Shown: positions 6,619 through 12,016 of the stretch, piece after piece
How the letters are laid out: every line of letters starts with the position of its first letter
How positions within the stretch are numbered: position 1 is the stretch's first letter
Assembly: GCA_964624465.1 (NCBI GenBank)
Contig: CAZUZD010000118.1
Coordinates: 1-16,780, forward strand
Direction: 5' to 3'
Length of the DNA stretch: 16,780 bases
Origin: CAZUZD01 sp964624465
Lineage (GTDB): Bacteria; Planctomycetota; Planctomycetia; Isosphaerales; Isosphaeraceae
Translations under genes and position numbers: made by a program
The notes under the pieces: model-generated
What the model saw: only the letters and a program-made list of their open reading frames with translations
What the model was told of the DNA's origin: nothing
Databases searched by the model: none

Positions 6619-8352
6619 GTGGCGACTGCTCCGGCCCCGAACCCCGCCCCGGCCCCGCAGGGCCAGGGCAACGGCCATGGCCCGGCCGGCGAGCCCGTGC
6701 TGGTGCCGACGACCATCGGCCAGTACCTGATCGACCGGCTCCAGGCGCTGGGGGTCGAGCACGTCTTCGGCATCCCCGGCGACTACGTGCTCGGGCTCTA
6801 CAAGATGCTGGAGGAGAGCCCGATCGAGCTGGTGGGCATGACCCGCGAGGACTCGGCCGGGTTCGCCGCCGACGCCTATGCCCGGGTGCGCGGGCTGGGC
6901 GTGCTGTGCGTGACCTACTGCGTCGGCGGCCTGAGCGCCGCCAACTCGATCGCCGGGGCCTACGCCGAGAAGTCGCCGGTGGTGATGCTGACCGGCTCGC
7001 CGGGCATGTCGGAGCGCGACCGCAACCCGCTCTTGCACCACAAGGTGCGCGACTTCGACACCCAGTTCCAGGTCTTCGAGAAGATCACCGCCGCGGCCGC
7101 CGTGCTCGACGACCCGCTGACGGCCTTCGCCGAGATCGACCGGGTGCTGGGCGCGGCGCTGCGGTACAAGCGGCCGGTGTACCTGGAGATCCCCCGCGAC
7201 ATGCTGATGGCCCGCCAGGTGATGCCGCATCGCGCCGCGAGCGGCCCGCCGGCCAGCGACCCGAGCGCCCTCCGCGAGGCGCTCGACGAGGCCGAGGCGA
7301 TGCTCCGCCGGGCGCAGCGGCCGATGATCCTGGCCGACGTCGAGATCCACCGCTTCGGCCTGCAGGACGCCCTGCTGGGCCTGGCCGAGGAGGCCGGCCT
7401 GCCGATCGCCACCACGATCCTGGGCAAGAGCGTCATCAGCGAGGCGCACCCGCTGTTCGTCGGCCTCTACGAGGGGGCGATGGGCGAGGAGGGGGTGACC
7501 CGCATGGTCGAGGAGAGCGACTGCCTGCTGATGCTCGGCTGCTTCCTCACCGACATCAACCTGGGCATCTTCACCGCCAAGCTCGACCCGGCCAAGAGCA
7601 TCAACGCCACCAGCGAGGATCTGCAGATCCGGCACCACCACTACCGGGAGGTCCGCCTCGACGACTTCGTGGAGGGCCTGCGGCAGCGGCACCTGAAGCT
7701 GGTGCCCCCGCTGGTGCCCGCCCGGCTGGTGCCCGAGCCCGGTTCCTGGCGCCCCGAGCCCGACGCGCCCCTGACGGTCGCCCGCCTGTTCGGCCGGCTC
7801 AACGAGCTGCTGGATGACTCGACGGTCGTGATCGCCGACATCGGCGACGCGCTCTTCGGCTCGTCCGACCTGCACATGACCCGCCGCACCGACTACATCA
7901 GCCCGGCCTACTACACGTCCATGGGCTTCGGCGTGCCGGCGGCGGTGGGGGCGGGCATCGCCAACCGCAAGACGCGGCCGCTGGTGATCGTCGGCGACGG
8001 CGGCTTCCAGATGACCGGCATGGAGCTCTCGACGATCGCGCGCCAGGGCCTGAACCCGATCGTGATCGTGATGAACAACAAGGGGTACACCACCGAGCGG
8101 TTCCTGCTCGAGGGCAAGTTCAACGACATCCACAACTGGCAGTACCACAAGGTGCCCGACGTCCTGGGCGTGGGCCTGGGCCTGGAGGTCCGCACCGAGG
8201 ACGAGCTGCACGCCGCCCTGGAGCGGGCCCTGGCCAACACCGCGAGCTTCACGCTCCTGAACGTGCACCTCGACCCGATGGACCGCAGCCCCGCCCTGGA
8301 CCGCCTGGCCAAGAAGCTCTCCGAGCGGATTCGCCCCGGCTCCCCGGGCTGA
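6619..8352 (+). CDS. ThDP-dependent 2-oxoacid decarboxylase (pyruvate/indolepyruvate decarboxylase group)
   Basis: A 577-residue thiamine-diphosphate enzyme that should decarboxylate a 2-oxo acid (pyruvate, indolepyruvate, phenylpyruvate or similar) to an aldehyde without oxidation. Three domains are in order: PYR (about 31-200), central (about 215-365) and PP (about 385-555). Every catalytic residue known for this group is present: D55 in GIPGDY, the cofactor-activating E77 in TREDSAGFAAD, the pair H140-H141, the ThDP/Mg motif GDGG (459-462) through NN (486-487), and E493 in NNKGYTTE. The GYTxE signature separates it from acetolactate synthase-like relatives, which lack the His pair. The first 29 residues are an Ala/Pro/Gly-rich extension without signal features. 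Substrate preference cannot be decided by eye. The gene converges with the FG-GAP gene on the other strand, with a repeat-rich spacer between them. Confidence 0.9.
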   Translation: MATAPAPNPAPAPQGQGNGHGPAGEPVLVPTTIGQYLIDRLQALGVEHVFGIPGDYVLGLYKMLEESPIELVGMTREDSAGFAADAYARVRGLGVLCVTYCVGGLSAANSIAGAYAEKSPVVMLTGSPGMSERDRNPLLHHKVRDFDTQFQVFEKITAAAAVLDDPLTAFAEIDRVLGAALRYKRPVYLEIPRDMLMARQVMPHRAASGPPASDPSALREALDEAEAMLRRAQRPMILADVEIHRFGLQDALLGLAEEAGLPIATTILGKSVISEAHPLFVGLYEGAMGEEGVTRMVEESDCLLMLGCFLTDINLGIFTAKLDPAKSINATSEDLQIRHHHYREVRLDDFVEGLRQRHLKLVPPLVPARLVPEPGSWRPEPDAPLTVARLFGRLNELLDDSTVVIADIGDALFGSSDLHMTRRTDYISPAYYTSMGFGVPAAVGAGIANRKTRPLVIVGDGGFQMTGMELSTIARQGLNPIVIVMNNKGYTTERFLLEGKFNDIHNWQYHKVPDVLGVGLGLEVRTEDELHAALERALANTASFTLLNVHLDPMDRSPALDRLAKKLSERIRPGSPG

Positions 8353-8406
8353 GGTCGTTCCGGTGGAACGCAGGGTGCCCTGGCATTGGAGCGACGGGGC
8401 CGGGAG

Positions 8407-8446
8407 CCACCGGGGTGCCCGGGTTCTGGCCACGGAGCCCGGATCT
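8407..8446 (-). repeat. Intergenic repeat unit A
   Basis: This unit begins with the 20-mer ccaccggggtgcccgggttc (8407-8426), which recurs exactly at 8674-8693. Both are followed, after a variable 6-10 base core, by cggagcccggatc. Orientation is called minus relative to the units at 8511 and 8571, which read the reverse complement. Confidence 0.7.
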
Positions 8447-8510
8447 CCGGCCTCGGACTGACTGGCCGTGTGCCGTGGCCTGAGCGCAGCGTGGCCACGA
8501 CGACGATTCG

Positions 8511-8630
8511 GAGGCCACCGCGTCCGGGCTCCGCTCCGCGGAACCTGGGCACCCCGGCTCACTCAATCCGGAGGTCACCGCGTCCGGGCTCCGCACGCGG
8601 CAGCCTGGCACCACGACCACCGTCCGGATC
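8511..8630 (+). repeat. Two tandem 60-bp repeat units
   Basis: Unit 8511-8570 and unit 8571-8630 start at exactly 60-base spacing. Their first 24 bases differ at one position (gaggccaccg versus gaggtcaccg, then cgtccgggctccgc in both). The second halves diverge but keep cctgg-ca-cc. Unit 1 contains the small hairpin TCCGC-TCC-GCGGA (8530-8542). Confidence 0.7.
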
Positions 8631-8711
8631 GGGATCGAGATCGGCATACCCAGGAACAGGGTCGAGTCCGGAACCACCGGGGTGCCCGGGTTCCGCGGAG
8701 CGGAGCCCGGA
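8523..8711. repeat. Inverted repeat pair, 36-base arms
   Basis: Bases 8523-8558 are the reverse complement of 8676-8711 with two mismatches by my alignment, separated by 117 bases. The right arm is itself a repeat unit with the complementary hairpin TCCGC-GGA-GCGGA (8692-8704). The arms could fold together in single-stranded DNA or RNA, or they may just be two copies of a dispersed element in opposite orientation. Confidence 0.7.
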
Positions 8712-8786
8712 TCCGAGAGCCTCGGCACAAGGTCTGGTCCAGTCTGCCCTGGCCCGCCACGGCGGCGGGCCGGGCCACCAACGCCG

Positions 8787-8815
8787 ACGGCCCGGGGGGA
8801 GAGCCCCCGGGCCGT
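8787..8815. terminator. Perfect 12-bp hairpin, probable bidirectional terminator
   Basis: ACGGCCCGGGGG (8787-8798) and CCCCCGGGCCGT (8804-8815) are perfectly complementary with a 5-base loop (GAGAG). The hairpin lies about 50 bases past the FG-GAP stop on minus and about 435 past the decarboxylase stop on +. Neither flank has a T-run, so if it terminates transcription it does so as a U-less hairpin or as an RNA 3'-end stabiliser. Confidence 0.55.
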
Positions 8816-8863
8816 GGTGTGATGCTGGTGTCCCCTGGCCCGAGGCGGCCAAGGGGCCAAACC

Positions 8864-11578
8864 TCACCTGGTCTTGATCCGCCGGGGGGCGGGCAGGTTC
8901 TGGGCCTGCGCCGTGCGCTGGGCGTTGGGCAGGCGGTGGAGGTTGACGCCGTAGGGGCCCACGCCGGTGTTGCCGCCGCCGATGGTCGGGCCCTTGTGGT
9001 CGATGCCGCCGAAGTACACGCCCTTGGGGAACCGGCTGCGGCTGAAGACCTCCTGGGTCAGGCCGCCGATGGTCTTGCCCTTGGACTGATTGAGCTGCGG
9101 GATCGGGTGGAAGAAGTTGCGGTAGCGGGCGCCGAAGGCCCCCTGCGGCACGAACTGGCGGTAGGCCAGGGCCGGCGGCAGCGGCGCCCAGCGGGCGCGG
9201 CCCAGGACCGAGGTCGTGGGCAGGAACCGCTCGCCGTAGGGGGGGACCGCGGCGTTGAGGTTCGGGAACGCGCCGTCGAAGGCGTTGAACTGGGTGGGGC
9301 CGGGGGGCGGGCCGGGGCCGGGGCCGGTCCGGGCCGTGACCGTGGCCGAGCCGCGGTAGCGGCGGTCGCCGCCGATCGGGCTGGTGGCCAGGGTGCGGGC
9401 CTGGATCGTGATCGTCGAGTTGCCCAGGGGGATGCCCAGGTCGGACCGCGGCGAGAAGGTGAACACGGCGTCGTCGATGCCGTCACCGTCCACGTCGCCG
9501 GCGTTCTGGAACGTGCTCGGGTCGGGCAAGGCGACGCCGTTGACGGTGATCGTCGTCGGGTCGATGTCCCGCGGCGGCGTGAACCCGGGCGTGTTCGAGC
9601 TCGTCGAGAGGATGTAGAACGACAGGTCGGCCGGCGTGGTCGGGTTGATCACGAACGGCGGCCGGACCTTGTTGTCCACGCCGATCGCCGAGGTGATGAC
9701 CGTCGAGACCGGCGTGGCCAGCGGGATGAACGCCCCTTCGAGGGCGAAGCCCGCACCGGCGTTGCGGCGGGCCGAGTTCAGCGAGAAGCCGGGGGCCCCG
9801 ATCATGAAGTCGGCGACGCCATCGGCGTCGGCCGTCAGGCCCGAGGCCTGGAAGGTGCGGCCGCCGACCGAGGTGCCCAGGAAGTTGGCCCCGACCGGCT
9901 GGCTGTTGGTGATCACCGTCGCCAGCACCGGGCTGCCCTGCACGGCGGCCAGGTTCAGCGAGTTGACCCCGTTCAGGTCGGCGTTGCCGGGGATCAGGTA
10001 CGCGGCGCCCGAGCCACCCAGCACGCCGGGGGCCCCGACCAGGATCTCGTTGAGGTTGTCGTTGTTGATGAACCCGGTGGCGCCCACGCTGTAGCCGGCC
10101 AGGTCGCCGGCCGAGCCGCCGTCGAACTCGGCGAAGCCGACGCCCGTCGGCAGGCTCGAGAGGGCGTAGGTGCCCAGCAGGGCCCCGCCGGTCGAGTTCG
10201 CCGGCAGGCCGTAGATCATCGAGGCGCGGCCCGAGAAGTTGGCGAACCCGGGCGACCCGATGAACACGTCGGCCAGGCTGTCGCCGTTGAAATCGCCGGC
10301 CGACGAGACCGCATAGCCGGTCAGGTCGCCGGTGCCGGCCCCGACGAACACGGCGCCCGCGATGTCGGTGGGGGCCGTGGGGATCCCCACGCGGCCCACG
10401 TTGATGCTGGCCAGGCCGCTGGTCACGATCGACTGGCTCAGCAGGCTGTTGCCGCCGTAGACCAGGTAGACGCGGCCGGGACCACCGGCGGTGCCCGGCA
10501 GGCCGGTGGTCGTGTCGGGGGCGCCGATGAGCAGGTCGGCCGCAGCCGCCGTGCCGGGGGTCCGGCCGTCCACGTCGCCGGGGCCGGCCACCGAGAAGCC
10601 CACACCCTGGCCGGGGGCCTGGCCGCCGAAGAGGATGCCCGGCGTGCCGCCGGTCTGGCCCACGGTGCGGAGGTCGATGGTCCGGGTCGTCGCCGGCCGC
10701 AGCGCCGAGCCGGGGATCACCGCCACGGCACCGCTGGCGGCGATGCCGTTGACCGTGGCACCCGGGGCGCCGATGGCGATGTCCGGGATGCCGTCGGGCA
10801 GGAAGTCGCCGAGCCCGGCGACCGAGCGGCCCGCCTGGGCCCCCAGCTGCGAGTTGGTGAAGGTCACCACCGGGATGTCATTGAAGCTGGCGGCGTTGCC
10901 CAGGTCGATGACCTTCTGGGCCCGGGCCGTGAGGTTGGCGCCGCCGTAGACCAGGTAGGCGCGGCCGCCGCTGAGGTTGAACGGGTTGTTCGGGTCGACG
11001 GCGCCCGGGGCCCCGATCAGGAAGTCGGCGAAGCCGTCGCCGTTGAGGTCGCCGGCCGACGAGACCGAGGCGCCCAGCTGGGCGTTCTGGACCGAGGGGA
11101 TCTGGAACGTCAGGCCGTCGAACGGGAACTGGCTCGTGCCGTTGATCGGGTTGTTCTGGATCGGATTGCCGAGCTGGCCCAGGTCGGCCACCCGGTCGTT
11201 GGCCGTCAGCGCCAGCCAGTCGGCGACCGCGGTCGAGCCGACCCGCTTGGAGCCGAAGATCAGGAACGTCTGGCTGGTGTTGCCCTGGCCGGGGGCCGGG
11301 AACCCGCCGGTGTTCAGGGCCAGCACCGGGGCACCGACCAGGAAGTCGTCGAAGCCGTCGCCGTTGGCGTCGCCGATGTTGGCCGACGAGAAGCCGGCGC
11401 CGTTGGGCGAGTTCAGGCCGCTGAAGAGCACCCCATAGGGCGCCGTGGGCGTCTGGTTGAGGTCGATGGCCGTCATGAGCTGACGGGATTCCAGGCCGTC
11501 GGCGCGGGGCTTCAGCTCGAGCCCTCGGCGGCGGGACCTCGCATCCTGCGGGCGGGTTTCGCGACTGCGAAATGACAT
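8864..11578 (-). CDS. Secreted seven-bladed FG-GAP repeat (integrin-alpha-like propeller) protein
   Basis: A 904-residue protein. The ATG at 11578 is chosen because GGGAGGAGGAGGAG sits 6 bases upstream and the N-terminus then carries an Arg-rich stretch followed by LESRQLMTA (residues 29-37). That resembles the LEPR-XLL motif found at the start of many large exported planctomycete proteins; there is no classical signal peptide. Seven FG-GAP blades end in (I/V)GAP- or IGSP-type motifs near residues 84, 191, 272, 354, 443, 517 and 596. Calcium-loop signatures such as GDANGDGFDD (69-78) and GDLNGDGFAD (177-186) are good in blades 1, 2 and 5, and degenerate in 3, 4, 6 and 7. An extra DVDGDGIDD loop lies at 695-703, then a Pro/Gly linker (752-762). 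The last 140 residues, rich in aromatic and basic residues, I do not recognise. The likely role is cell-surface or extracellular structure, adhesion or calcium binding. A frameless extension to 11893 is rejected. Confidence 0.87.
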   Translation of the reverse strand: MSFRSRETRPQDARSRRRGLELKPRADGLESRQLMTAIDLNQTPTAPYGVLFSGLNSPNGAGFSSANIGDANGDGFDDFLVGAPVLALNTGGFPAPGQGNTSQTFLIFGSKRVGSTAVADWLALTANDRVADLGQLGNPIQNNPINGTSQFPFDGLTFQIPSVQNAQLGASVSSAGDLNGDGFADFLIGAPGAVDPNNPFNLSGGRAYLVYGGANLTARAQKVIDLGNAASFNDIPVVTFTNSQLGAQAGRSVAGLGDFLPDGIPDIAIGAPGATVNGIAASGAVAVIPGSALRPATTRTIDLRTVGQTGGTPGILFGGQAPGQGVGFSVAGPGDVDGRTPGTAAAADLLIGAPDTTTGLPGTAGGPGRVYLVYGGNSLLSQSIVTSGLASINVGRVGIPTAPTDIAGAVFVGAGTGDLTGYAVSSAGDFNGDSLADVFIGSPGFANFSGRASMIYGLPANSTGGALLGTYALSSLPTGVGFAEFDGGSAGDLAGYSVGATGFINNDNLNEILVGAPGVLGGSGAAYLIPGNADLNGVNSLNLAAVQGSPVLATVITNSQPVGANFLGTSVGGRTFQASGLTADADGVADFMIGAPGFSLNSARRNAGAGFALEGAFIPLATPVSTVITSAIGVDNKVRPPFVINPTTPADLSFYILSTSSNTPGFTPPRDIDPTTITVNGVALPDPSTFQNAGDVDGDGIDDAVFTFSPRSDLGIPLGNSTITIQARTLATSPIGGDRRYRGSATVTARTGPGPGPPPGPTQFNAFDGAFPNLNAAVPPYGERFLPTTSVLGRARWAPLPPALAYRQFVPQGAFGARYRNFFHPIPQLNQSKGKTIGGLTQEVFSRSRFPKGVYFGGIDHKGPTIGGGNTGVGPYGVNLHRLPNAQRTAQAQNLPAPRRIKTR

Positions 11579-12016
11579 CGGAGACTCCTCCTCCTCCCGG
11601 GCACGGGCACCCCAGGGTTGGGACGCCGGACGCGCGGCCGGACACCGGACCGACGGATCGAACGCGGGGGAGGTCCGGGCCGGGCTTCCCGCCCGGACTC
11701 CGGGGACCCATGGCGGCCGCCACGGACCCTCCACACGGGGCCGGCGCGGATGGGCCGCCAGCCTGCAGGACCTCCCTGTCAACGCCAGTTTTCGGCGGTC
11801 GCGACCCCCGCCCTGCAACCAAAGCCCCCGACGGGCCCCCGGCAGCACCCGCAGGATTGGGCGAATCGATTCAACCCCTACAGCCCCACCCACCGATAAA
11901 GGGGGACATCGGAATCCGGGCCGCCCCGGGTTCGCGGCGGCGCCGACCCCCCGGGCCCGCTGTCGGTCGGTCTTCGCGATCCTTCTCTCGCCGTCACGCT
12001 CTTGGGAGTCCCTGGG
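11579..12016. promoter_or_regulatory. Divergent intergenic region upstream of FG-GAP and efflux genes
   Basis: These 438 bases separate the FG-GAP gene (leftward) from the TolC-like gene (rightward), so both promoters should lie here. A relatively AT-richer patch at about 11855-11905 (gaatcgattcaa, cgataaag) stands out from the surrounding GC-rich DNA. It is the best candidate for promoter or regulator contacts toward the efflux genes. A TTGACA hexamer occurs on minus at 11782-11777, but no matching -10 box follows at usual spacing. Translations of the open frames here are Pro/Arg-rich and not convincing. Confidence 0.4.
11585..11598 (-). promoter_or_regulatory. Extended ribosome binding site of the FG-GAP gene
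   Basis: On the minus strand this reads GGGAGGAGGAGGAG, a tandem run of Shine-Dalgarno cores ending 6 bases before the ATG at 11578. It settles the start against the 105-residue longer open frame. Confidence 0.7.

Larger units (their letters stand above)
8353..8863. other. Convergent intergenic region with repeat units, no gene
   Basis: About 510 bases lie between the decarboxylase stop and the FG-GAP stop. Several frames are open, but their translations simply repeat Pro/Gly/Ser/Arg motifs imposed by the DNA repeats, and none has a convincing ribosome binding site or domain. The region holds the repeat units listed separately (8407 to about 8716) and a strong hairpin near its right end. Confidence 0.6.

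Noticed and set aside
8407..8716. Possible CRISPR-like array
   Set aside because: Units occur in both orientations, only two are evenly spaced, and there are no unique spacers or cas genes.
8386..8877. 163-codon open frame in the repeat-rich spacer
   Set aside because: Its apparent internal peptide repeats follow directly from the DNA repeats, in several frames and both strands, and it ends inside the convergent gene.
8468..11575. A 1035-codon open frame on + antisense to the FG-GAP gene
   Set aside because: It mirrors the FG-GAP gene codon for codon, its translation is a Val/Gly/Arg/Ala run without domains, and it has no ribosome binding site. Long antisense frames are normal in DNA this GC-rich.
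11754..11782. TTGACA -35-like hexamer on the minus strand upstream of the FG-GAP gene
   Set aside because: No -10-like sequence occurs at 16-18 base spacing; a single hexamer match is weak evidence.
11579..11893. 105-residue N-terminal extension of the FG-GAP protein
   Set aside because: The extension is Arg/Pro-rich without signal features, whereas the ATG at 11578 has a very strong Shine-Dalgarno and starts just before the export-like motif.
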